Shown here: positions 57,394-64,000 of the stretch, piece by piece
How the letters are laid out: each line of letters opens with the position of its first letter
How positions within the stretch are numbered: the first letter of the stretch is position 1
NCBI RefSeq assembly: GCF_005405085.1
Contig: NZ_BJDJ01000003.1
Location: forward strand, 62,001-126,000
From: Lactiplantibacillus daowaiensis
GTDB taxonomy: Bacteria > Bacillota > Bacilli > Lactobacillales > Lactobacillaceae
DNA length: 64,000 bases
Direction: 5' to 3'
Translations under genes and position numbers: made by a program
Notes under the pieces: generated by a model
The model's database searches: none
What the model saw: the letters and a program-made list of their open reading frames with translations, nothing else
What the model was told of the DNA's origin: nothing

Positions 57394-58191
57394 TTATTGA
57401 ATATCGCTTACTGGGGCATTGATTGAATCGATTAACGCTGGTAATTCAGTCATAGACATTAAAATATGGTCGGCACCAGCTGCTTCATATTGTGACGCTA
57501 CTTTGGCCCGCAATAAGGCTTGTTGTGGACGAGATAAAGCGTCAAATTCAGTGGCCGATAAGCCCATTAAATTACTACCTTCGACAATCCCAACGGTAAT
57601 CGCATCAGCATTTTGCCCTTCTAAGATGTCATTGATCGAGTCGCCAACTTTTAAGACTTTAGTAAAGTCGGTGACTTCTAGCTTGTCACAAGCGAGTTCT
57701 AACATAGCAGGTGCTGGTCGTCCAATCCCATTAGTTTGTTCAGATGTGACATTGATCGCTGGATGATAGCCTTGATTAGCTGCAATTGGTGCCACGATAG
57801 CAAGCATTTCTTCATCGTAACCAGTAGTTGTCCCATAGGCAATGTGATTAGTCGTTAGATAATCGATCACAGCGGACATGCCAGGTTTTAACTGCGCAAA
57901 GTCAGTTAATGAAGCTAATAAAATATCTTTAAAATCTAAATAAATTCGGTCACAATCATCGTTAGTTGGTAGCACTTGGAAACGCGCTTGCCAATTGTTT
58001 TGGACAACCGGTAAGTTAATGATCTTGTGGATATGGGTGTATTTATCTAAACCCATATCTTTGCGAATTTCGGCTTCAGTGATTTGAACGCCAACGTTAG
58101 CGAAGGCTTTTTGAAATGCGACGATTGGTGCTCGACTACCGTAATCGATCGTGGTTCCAGCCCAATCAAAAATAACTGCTTGAATCGTCAT
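57394..58191 (-). CDS. phnX: Phosphonoacetaldehyde hydrolase
   Basis: 265 residues. HAD fold with Asp9 in FDWAGTTIDYG, cap motif KDMGLDKYTHIHKI and KVGDSINDILEGQNADAI. Schiff-base lysine is expected in the cap. It splits phosphonoacetaldehyde into acetaldehyde and phosphate, completing PhnW's pathway. Between the transporter and phnW. Ribosome site AAAGGAG. Confidence 0.94.
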   Translation of the reverse strand: MTIQAVIFDWAGTTIDYGSRAPIVAFQKAFANVGVQITEAEIRKDMGLDKYTHIHKIINLPVVQNNWQARFQVLPTNDDCDRIYLDFKDILLASLTDFAQLKPGMSAVIDYLTTNHIAYGTTTGYDEEMLAIVAPIAANQGYHPAINVTSEQTNGIGRPAPAMLELACDKLEVTDFTKVLKVGDSINDILEGQNADAITVGIVEGSNLMGLSATEFDALSRPQQALLRAKVASQYEAAGADHILMSMTELPALIDSINAPVSDIQ

Positions 58192-58216
58192 GTATAAACT
58201 CCTTTAAATCGTGAGA

Positions 58217-59068
58217 CTAGTTTTTCTTTAAATAGTGACCGCGTAATTTCATAGAAACAACTTCTAAGACAATTGCAACGCCTAACAATAGGTAAACGAT
58301 TAAACCAACTTCATGGAAGTTAAAGTAGAACCCACTGGCCATGAAGAGATAGTACCCAATGTCGTCGGCACCGGCAGCAGCACCAACGGCAACCGCGTTA
58401 GCAAAGTTGATTTCAAAACGAATGAAAGTCCAACTAAGCAAGGCTGGAATAATTGATGGTAAGATGGCCTGGAAAATAATTGGCCAAAACCCAACACCAC
58501 TAGCTTTCAGTGCTTCAATCGTATCGGATGAAGTTTCTTCGATGCTTTCTGAATAAGCTTTAACTAGATAGGCAATACTATGGAACGTCAGTCCAACGAC
58601 GGCTGCGTTGGCACCTAGGCCCATAACAACAGAATAGATTAAGACCCAGAGAATCGTTGGAATAGCACGAATAAAGGCCATGACGGCTTTTATACTGGTG
58701 GCTAACCAACTAGGTGCCAAGTTACGTGCTGAGAAAACGGCAATGAAGAAAGCGAATAAAGCGCCCAAAAGGGTGGTCAACATGGCAAGACCGACACTGG
58801 TTGCTAGTGCTCTTAGTAGCAAGCCCCAAGAATCTTGACCGACACTTGGTTGCAAGAACATTGACTTTAAGTTAGCACCTAGACTTTGAAAGGCTTCGCC
58901 AAACTTTAAATTAGCAGTATCTAAAGTGGCCAATGAATAAACGGTAATGACCGCTAATGCTAATAGGACAGCCCGTAAAATTAAACGGGGTTTTGTCAGC
59001 AAGCTGATCCGTTTGGCTGGTTGGGCTGGCTGTAATGGTTTTGAACCTGGCTGACTATTTTCAATCAT
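58217..59068 (-). CDS. phnE: Phosphonate ABC transporter permease 2
   Basis: 283 residues. Six membrane helices, with the permease EAA loop around ESIEETSSDTIEALKASGVG, FWPIIFQAILPSIIPAL. N-terminus has an extra cytosolic stretch. PhnE-type: FAFFIAVFSARNLAPSWLAT. Start overlaps the stop of the first phnE (ATGA). Two different PhnE proteins likely form a heterodimeric channel. Confidence 0.9.
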   Translation of the reverse strand: MIENSQPGSKPLQPAQPAKRISLLTKPRLILRAVLLALAVITVYSLATLDTANLKFGEAFQSLGANLKSMFLQPSVGQDSWGLLLRALATSVGLAMLTTLLGALFAFFIAVFSARNLAPSWLATSIKAVMAFIRAIPTILWVLIYSVVMGLGANAAVVGLTFHSIAYLVKAYSESIEETSSDTIEALKASGVGFWPIIFQAILPSIIPALLSWTFIRFEINFANAVAVGAAAGADDIGYYLFMASGFYFNFHEVGLIVYLLLGVAIVLEVVSMKLRGHYLKKN

Positions 59069-59868
59069 GCAATGGCCCTCCGAATCTGAGTTGAGGTAAG
59101 TTCCAATAGAATAACCAAAATGGCAATCAATAAGACGATTAAACCAGCAGCGTCATAACGGAATTGTTTGAAGTAATGATTGAAGAGAAAGCCAACGCCA
59201 GTCCCGGTTAAGATCCCGACTAAGGTGGCATCACGTAAGTTGTTTTCTATCATATATAACACCCAACTGGTTAATGTGCTGGCAACTTCTGGTAACACGC
59301 CACAGAACACGCATTGAAAATAGTTTGCGCCAACTGCTTGTAAGGCTTGTAACTTTTCACCATCTAGATCTTCAATGGTCTCCGTGAAAGCACGGGTAAG
59401 GTAGCCAAGTGTCATGAAGAAAAGCGCTAAGAAACCAGTAAAATCACTTTGCTTGAATGAAAAAAGTAAAATCATTGCCCAAGCGACAACTGGAATATTT
59501 CGTAAGAGGGAAGCCCCGAAACGAATAATCCAACGTAAAGCGGGTGTTGGGCTAGTTGTTTTTGCGCCGAGAATGGCGAAAATTAACCCTAATATGCTGG
59601 CACAAACAGTCGAGGAAACCGCGACAATCAAAGTTCGCCAGAGCTGATAAAGAATCGGTCCCAAGTAGGTGATTGAACGATCCGTAGGAACAAAATTCTT
59701 AAATAACCAAATCAAGCCGGCAGGGACTTGAGCCAAAGATGTTAACGTTTGAAAGTTAACGATGGCAACAGAACCGAAGTAAATGACCAATAAGACAGCC
59801 AAGACTACCCCAAGTCGGAGACGTCGTTGGCGAAAAAATTGTTGTGGTGATTGAAATTTATTGTTCAT
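59065..59868 (-). CDS. phnE: Phosphonate ABC transporter permease 1
   Basis: 267 residues from ATG 59868, overlapping the phnC stop by 11 bases. PhnE traits: RTLIVAVSSTVCASILGLIF, IFAILGAKTTSPTPALRWII, and the EAA loop TEIIEDLDGEKLQALQAVGA-like region before NYFQCVFCGVLPEV. Its longer upstream reading frame lies inside phnC and is rejected. Confidence 0.9.
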   Translation of the reverse strand: MNNKFQSPQQFFRQRRLRLGVVLAVLLVIYFGSVAIVNFQTLTSLAQVPAGLIWLFKNFVPTDRSITYLGPILYQLWRTLIVAVSSTVCASILGLIFAILGAKTTSPTPALRWIIRFGASLLRNIPVVAWAMILLFSFKQSDFTGFLALFFMTLGYLTRAFTETIEDLDGEKLQALQAVGANYFQCVFCGVLPEVASTLTSWVLYMIENNLRDATLVGILTGTGVGFLFNHYFKQFRYDAAGLIVLLIAILVILLELTSTQIRRAIA

Positions 59869-60631
59869 TAGCCGTAACCGCCTGTTCTGGTTGTGCTGCT
59901 TGACGATAAATCCGTTGTAAAACTTGGTCGTCCACGTCACCACTAGCACCTTCAAAGACAATTTCACCACTATTGATACCAACGATGTGGTCAGCATAGT
60001 CAAGGGCGATATCGATTTGATGTAGGTTGATTAAAATAATCAATTGTTTTTCTTGCGCCAGTTTGCGTAAGATATCCATGACAATTTTGGTTGACTTGGG
60101 ATCTAATGACGCAATCGGTTCATCGCATAAAATCATTTTTGGATGTTGCATCAGCGCGCGCGCAATGCCGACCCGTTGCTGTTGACCACCACTAAGTTGG
60201 TCACAACGTTGGTAGGCGTATTCACCGAGGCCAACTTCTTTTAAAAGACTGAGTGCTTCAGCTTTTTCAGCGGCACTATACATACCGAAGACGCCAGCTA
60301 AAGTCGATTTAGCGCCCAAACGACCATGCAACACATTTTCCAAAGCAGTTAGCGGACTGATTAAATTATAATTTTGGAAAATCATGCCAATATGGTGACG
60401 GATTTTGCGTAATTCGGCTTTATTGGCTTGGCGAATGTCTTGATCATCGAGTAAGATTTGACCACCATCGTCGCGAATTAATTGATTAACACTGCGTAGA
60501 ATTGTGGTTTTACCAGCCCCGGAAGGGCCGATAATTGCAGTCACTTCACCTGGTTGTGCAGTGAAGTTAACCGCTTTTAGTGAATGTTTGTTTTGACCAT
60601 AAGTTTTATCGAGTTGGATTACCTTGAGCAT
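59858..60631 (-). CDS. phnC: Phosphonate ABC transporter ATP-binding protein
   Basis: 257 residues from ATG 60631 (AAAGGAAC). Walker A GPSGAGKTT, signature LSGGQQQRVGIARAL, Walker B ILCDEPIASLDP, H-loop region INLHQIDIAL. PhnC family by SALTVLENVLHGRLG-like text (TALENVLHGRLGAKS). Drives uptake with PhnE/PhnE and PhnD. Confidence 0.94.
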   Translation of the reverse strand: MLKVIQLDKTYGQNKHSLKAVNFTAQPGEVTAIIGPSGAGKTTILRSVNQLIRDDGGQILLDDQDIRQANKAELRKIRHHIGMIFQNYNLISPLTALENVLHGRLGAKSTLAGVFGMYSAAEKAEALSLLKEVGLGEYAYQRCDQLSGGQQQRVGIARALMQHPKMILCDEPIASLDPKSTKIVMDILRKLAQEKQLIILINLHQIDIALDYADHIVGINSGEIVFEGASGDVDDQVLQRIYRQAAQPEQAVTANEQ

Positions 60632-60667
60632 AGCAGTTCCTTTCATGAAGCAGAGTTAGCGTGGTTT

Positions 60668-61711
60668 CTAGTAACCAACCAACTTGTGGGTTGGGGCATA
60701 CCACTTGTCATTAACTTTGACTAATTGGCTCTTTGATGATGCTTTTTGGAAGAGTTTAGGCGTCTTTGCATTTGGTTCTGAGAAGATTTCCTTATTGTCA
60801 GCAAATGATTGTGATGTAAATTCTTTCGTGATCTTTTCTTGGTCAGACTTGCTTAATGCTTTGGTGTTGTAAACCCAAGGTGCTTGTTGAACTGGCATCA
60901 TAGCAATGTTAACCACTTTCTTACCCTTCAAATTACCGAATGGTGCTTCAGCATCAGATTTGACTTCGAAAGTAGAACCAAGTTTGTTCCAAGAACCTTT
61001 GCTAACTTTCAAGTAAGGGAATAAGTCAGTATCATCAAAAGCAGCAACATCGACGTCACCCTTCAATAAGTTAACGGCTGAACCTTGATGTGACCCACCG
61101 TAGAGTACCTTACTAAAGAACTTGCCATTTTGAGTCAATGATTCTGAGTCCTTGAGCTTGAATTCACGTACGACTTCAGTTGTTGGCACTAAGAAACCAG
61201 AAGTCGAACTGTTTGAGACGTAAGACATCTTCTTGCCTTTGATATTCTTAATGCTATATTTACCATTTGATTGATACTTATTAGCATCTTTTTGTTGTAC
61301 CATGAAATAGGAGTTGTATGAGGCCTTCTTCAAAGTACCTTCAGCATCAGATTGAGTGGCGAATGGTTGAACATCTTTGCTGATATGATTGGCTTGGATA
61401 TAACCGTTAGCACCCATATAAGCGACTTGTGCTTTACCAGATGCAATCGCTTGAATCGCGACATTATAGTCAGTAGTTGTTTGTAGCTTAACCGTCTTAC
61501 CAGTGACTTTTTCGATGCTCTTCTTTAGTGCATCCCGAGAACCGGAAAAGCTCTTAGCGGATTCGTTAGGATAAAACACCACGGTGATCGCCTTGCTTTT
61601 ATCTGTGTTGTTGCTACTTGACTTATCACTTGTTCCCAGGCTTGTACAGCCAGCTAAACCTAACACTGAGATGAGTGACACACCTAAGATTGACTTACTG
61701 AGTTTTGACAT
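60668..61711 (-). CDS. phnD: Phosphonate-binding lipoprotein
   Basis: 347 residues from ATG 61711 after GGAGGT. Lipobox LAGC with Cys22; then VVFYPNESAKSFSGSRDALK, AYMGANGYIQA, FVVSSTSGFLVPT-like SYVSNSSTSGFLVPTTE, the PhnD ligand-binding signature. Captures phosphonate outside the membrane. First gene of the leftward operon phnD-C-E-E-X-W. Confidence 0.93.
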   Translation of the reverse strand: MSKLSKSILGVSLISVLGLAGCTSLGTSDKSSSNNTDKSKAITVVFYPNESAKSFSGSRDALKKSIEKVTGKTVKLQTTTDYNVAIQAIASGKAQVAYMGANGYIQANHISKDVQPFATQSDAEGTLKKASYNSYFMVQQKDANKYQSNGKYSIKNIKGKKMSYVSNSSTSGFLVPTTEVVREFKLKDSESLTQNGKFFSKVLYGGSHQGSAVNLLKGDVDVAAFDDTDLFPYLKVSKGSWNKLGSTFEVKSDAEAPFGNLKGKKVVNIAMMPVQQAPWVYNTKALSKSDQEKITKEFTSQSFADNKEIFSEPNAKTPKLFQKASSKSQLVKVNDKWYAPTHKLVGY

Positions 61712-61998
61712 AATTTCCAATTACCTCCAAGTAATTTATTTACTAGCGTAGCATATCAAGTGAATGTAAATGTGCTTACAATTATGCGTGAATAATATGT
61801 ATAAGTTTTGTAAAGGAACTTTACGTACAGCATACATCGTAAAGGTTTGTCAAAAAGTAAGGTTAAGTGCGTCATGATTTTTGTGTCATGGCTTTCAATT
61901 CGCTAGTTTAGCGGATGTAAACGGCTTGATAGCTTTCAAAGCTAGTAAATTATGATAAGATATGTGAAGTAATTCAAAATGAGGAGTTTTTTATAATT
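61712..61998. promoter_or_regulatory. Divergent control region of phnD and tsaB
   Basis: About 290 bases without a gene. CTTTACG (61819-61825) and CGTAAAG (61838-61844) form an inverted repeat extended by AA/TT; leftward TTGACA lies at 61853-61848 and a further TTTACA near 61812. The repeated TT(T/G)ACA blocks recall Pho-type boxes. For tsaB, TTGATA (61926-61931) and TATGAT (61951-61956) are weakly placed promoter elements (19-bp spacer). Confidence 0.5.
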
Positions 61999-62724
61999 AT
62001 GAAGTTGTTGGCAATTGATACATCCAATCGTCCATTAAGTGTGGCGGTTTTAGATGATACAAAAATTCTCGCCACGACAACCACCACGGTCGGTCGCAAT
62101 TCGAGTGTGACCTTGTTACCGTTAATCGAACAATCTTTAAAGCAAGCTGGGCTAACGCCAGCTGAGCTTGATCGCGTGGTAGTTGCTGATGGTCCTGGTT
62201 CATATACTGGACTGCGAATCGGGGTGACTACGGCAAAAACTTTAGCGTATACCTTGGATAAAACGTTAGTCGGCATTTCAAGCTTAGCGGCATTAGCCGG
62301 TAATATTGTTGCTGAAGGTCAGCTAGTGGCCCCACTATTTGATGCGCGGCGGGATAATTTATTTGCCGGGTTGTATCGGATTGAAAACCATCAACCAGTC
62401 AGTGTGATTGCTGACCAACATGTTAGTGTGACTGATTGGGCACAGAAGTTAGCTGGCTATTCAGAACCGATTATTTTTCTTGGTCAAGCAGTTGATCAAT
62501 ATCAGTCTGTTTTGCAAGCGGCTTTAACGACTAATTTTGTGCGGGGATTACCGCAGTTTGATTTACCACAAGCGGCAATCTTAGGTTTAATGGGGCGGAC
62601 GGCCGCGCCAGTTGAACAGTTGCATGCCTTTGTGCCAAATTACTTACGGCTCACGCAAGCTGAAAGTGAATGGCTAGCCAAGCATCCGAAAGAGGACCAC
62701 GCGCCATATGTTGAGAAGATTTAA
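61999..62724 (+). CDS. tsaB: t6A modification protein TsaB
   Basis: 241 residues, ribosome site TGAGGAG. ASKHA fold: LLAIDTSNRPLSVAVLDD, VADGPGSYTGLRIGVTTAKT, and VGISSLAALAGNI. Partner of TsaD and TsaE in making threonylcarbamoyl-A37. The rim-like gene overlaps its end. Confidence 0.95.
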   Translation: MKLLAIDTSNRPLSVAVLDDTKILATTTTTVGRNSSVTLLPLIEQSLKQAGLTPAELDRVVVADGPGSYTGLRIGVTTAKTLAYTLDKTLVGISSLAALAGNIVAEGQLVAPLFDARRDNLFAGLYRIENHQPVSVIADQHVSVTDWAQKLAGYSEPIIFLGQAVDQYQSVLQAALTTNFVRGLPQFDLPQAAILGLMGRTAAPVEQLHAFVPNYLRLTQAESEWLAKHPKEDHAPYVEKI

Positions 62725-63292
62725 GCAGTACTTTCATAAAATAAATAAAACACATAAGCATCGTCGTCAGAAAATTATGACGATTGAAAAACACATTGTG
62801 CCAGTGGGAGACCAGACTTATTATGTGTCACGAGCACTGATTACAGATGTGCCTGAAATGTTAGCGATTGAACGCGCCGTTTATGCTGGGAAAACACCAT
62901 GGGACGAAAACGCCTTTAAGACGGAACTACGTCGTCAAAGTGGGCGGTTTTATATCGTGATGCGGCATGAAGATCGATTATGTGGGTTTTGTGGTTGTGC
63001 CTTTGATGATCGGCGTCAAGATGCCCACATTACCAATATTGCGGTTCATCCAGACTTTCAACAGCGGGGGCTGGGGCATTTTATGATGCAAACGATGATC
63101 AAACGGGCAGCCTATTTAAATTATCGGACGGTGACTTTAGAAGTCCGGTATAGCAATGTGCATGCGCAGCAACTTTATACTGCATTGGGATTTGAAAAAA
63201 CGGGTATTAAAAAGCGCTACTATTTTGGTGATCATGAGGATGCGATTGATATGACTTATCATTTACCAGAAAAGGCGACTAATGAAGGCTGA
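62708..63292 (+). CDS. rimI: Ribosomal protein S18 alanine N-acetyltransferase-like
   Basis: 194 residues from ATG 62708, overlapping tsaB; a start at ATG 62777 would remove a basic leader (LRRFKQYFHKINKTHKHRRQ). GNAT core: ITNIAVHPDFQQRGLGHFMM (acetyl-CoA loop QRGLG), VTLEVRYSNVHAQQLYTALG, FEKTGIKKRYYF, all typical of RimI. Gene order tsaB-rimI-tsaD is standard. Confidence 0.92.
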   Translation: MLRRFKQYFHKINKTHKHRRQKIMTIEKHIVPVGDQTYYVSRALITDVPEMLAIERAVYAGKTPWDENAFKTELRRQSGRFYIVMRHEDRLCGFCGCAFDDRRQDAHITNIAVHPDFQQRGLGHFMMQTMIKRAAYLNYRTVTLEVRYSNVHAQQLYTALGFEKTGIKKRYYFGDHEDAIDMTYHLPEKATNEG

Positions 63293-63743
63293 TTGGCAAA
63301 TTGTTGAGGCCACAACTTGGACCGCTAGTGATCCGGTAGCTGTTTGTTACGCATTAGCCAAAGCCGCTTACCCGACTGGGGCGCCATGGCAGTTGGCGAC
63401 GTTTGCGGCTGACTTTGCGTTAGCACCAACGCATTATTGGTTAATTGTCAGTAAGCAACAGCCCGTTGGATTTATCAGTTGTTCAACTTTATTTGATGAG
63501 ACTGAAATTACCAATGTGGCAATTGATCCCGCTTATCAACAGCAAGGCTTGGCGACAAAATTACTGCAGACCGTGTGTCAACAATTGACGCCGCCAGCAA
63601 AAGTATTTTTAGAAGTGCGCCAAAGTAATCAGCCAGCACAGCGTTTATATACCAAGTGTGGCTTTACGACGTTAACGATTCGGCGTGGGTACTATCAAGC
63701 GACCGGCGAAGACGCCTTAATTATGCGCAAGATGATCAATTAA
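63282..63743 (+). CDS. Second RimI-like GNAT acetyltransferase
   Basis: 153 residues, overlapping the first by 11 bases. Shares TNVAIDPAYQQQGLATKLLQ, VFLEVRQSNQPAQRLYTKCG, FTTLTIRRGYYQ with RimI. Probably a duplicate with altered substrate. It lies between rimI and tsaD. Confidence 0.9.
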   Translation: MKADWQIVEATTWTASDPVAVCYALAKAAYPTGAPWQLATFAADFALAPTHYWLIVSKQQPVGFISCSTLFDETEITNVAIDPAYQQQGLATKLLQTVCQQLTPPAKVFLEVRQSNQPAQRLYTKCGFTTLTIRRGYYQATGEDALIMRKMIN

Positions 63744-63756
63744 AGGATGGTAACTC

Positions 63757-64000
63757 GTGGAGAAGCGAAATTTAATTTTAGCATTTGAATCTAGTTGTGA
63801 TGAAACTAGTGTGGCCGTTGTGGCTGATGGTCACGAAATCTTATCTAATGTGATTGCGACACAAATTAACAGTCATAAACGATTTGGTGGGGTCGTGCCA
63901 GAAGTGGCCAGCCGTCATCATATTGAACAAATTACGATTTGCATTGATGAAGCTTTAAAGGAAGCCAATGTCACGTATGCTGATTTAGATGCGGTGGCAG
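63757..64000 (+). CDS. tsaD: t6A synthase TsaD, N-terminal part
   Basis: GTG 63757 with AAAGGATGG. Visible 81 residues include [20 protein letters not shown] and the metal-binding [13 protein letters not shown]. Catalytic subunit for threonylcarbamoyl transfer to tRNA A37; cut off by the window end. Confidence 0.95.
   Translation, partial: MEKRNLILAFESSCDETSVAVVADGHEILSNVIATQINSHKRFGGVVPEVASRHHIEQITICIDEALKEANVTYADLDAVA

Overview
The window reads as the chromosome of a Gram-positive lactic acid bacterium close to Lactiplantibacillus plantarum: the housekeeping order mprF, LOG, nrdFEH, rsmC, tadA, SRP RNA, dnaX, ybaB, recR, yaaL, tmk, yaaQ, holB, yabA, rsmI is typical of that group, base composition is moderate (low to mid 40s % GC by eye), and Shine-Dalgarno sites are strong. 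This placement is inference from gene order and protein sequence, without a database search.

Positions 1 to about 39,000 hold most of a contractile-tailed (myovirus-like) prophage; the integrase and left attachment end lie outside the window. Layout: leftward CI-like repressor and rightward Cro-like gene around four 13-bp operators (1-710); early regulators and DNA metabolism (748-6472: DUF771, Gp157, ERF annealing protein, SSB, replication initiator, AntA antirepressor, VRR-NUC nuclease); small accessory genes including a lipoprotein (6469-10745); an ArpU/RinA-like late regulator (10824-11303); a 740-bp RNA block (11306-12066) with 11-bp iterons, three good tRNAs, one tRNA-like element and two unassigned structured elements; packaging and head (12778-20806 or so); sheath, tube, tape measure and baseplate (20802-34202); fibre genes with two homologous poly-G mini-ORFs (34205-36589); and lysis (36636-38711). 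A small leftward gene and several hairpins occupy the right end, before the host gene mprF.

The prophage carries several oddities of translation. ssb and a small early gene each have one in-frame stop. Three genes (terL, a neck gene and a DUF2577-like baseplate gene) have ATA, ATT or ACG exactly where the Shine-Dalgarno predicts an ATG. The tail assembly chaperone ends at CTA-TAG-C with its extension open in the +1 frame. Two small fibre-region ORFs carry G7 or G8 runs that put the longer, mutually homologous reading frame one base out of register. These could reflect decay, recoding or phase variation; the poly-G pair and the RNA block are the parts I find most novel.

Positions 39,428-64,000 are core chromosome: mprF (lysyl-phosphatidylglycerol), a LOG phosphoribohydrolase, the class Ib ribonucleotide reductase cluster nrdH-nrdE-nrdF (leftward), RsmC-like methyltransferase and tadA, the SRP RNA, the dnaX-ybaB-recR-yaaL operon, the tmk-yaaQ-holB-yabA-rsmI-thioesterase operon, galE, a leftward phosphonate operon phnD-phnC-phnE-phnE-phnX-phnW for uptake and breakdown of 2-aminoethylphosphonate, and rightward tsaB, two GNAT acetyltransferases and the start of tsaD (t6A tRNA modification).
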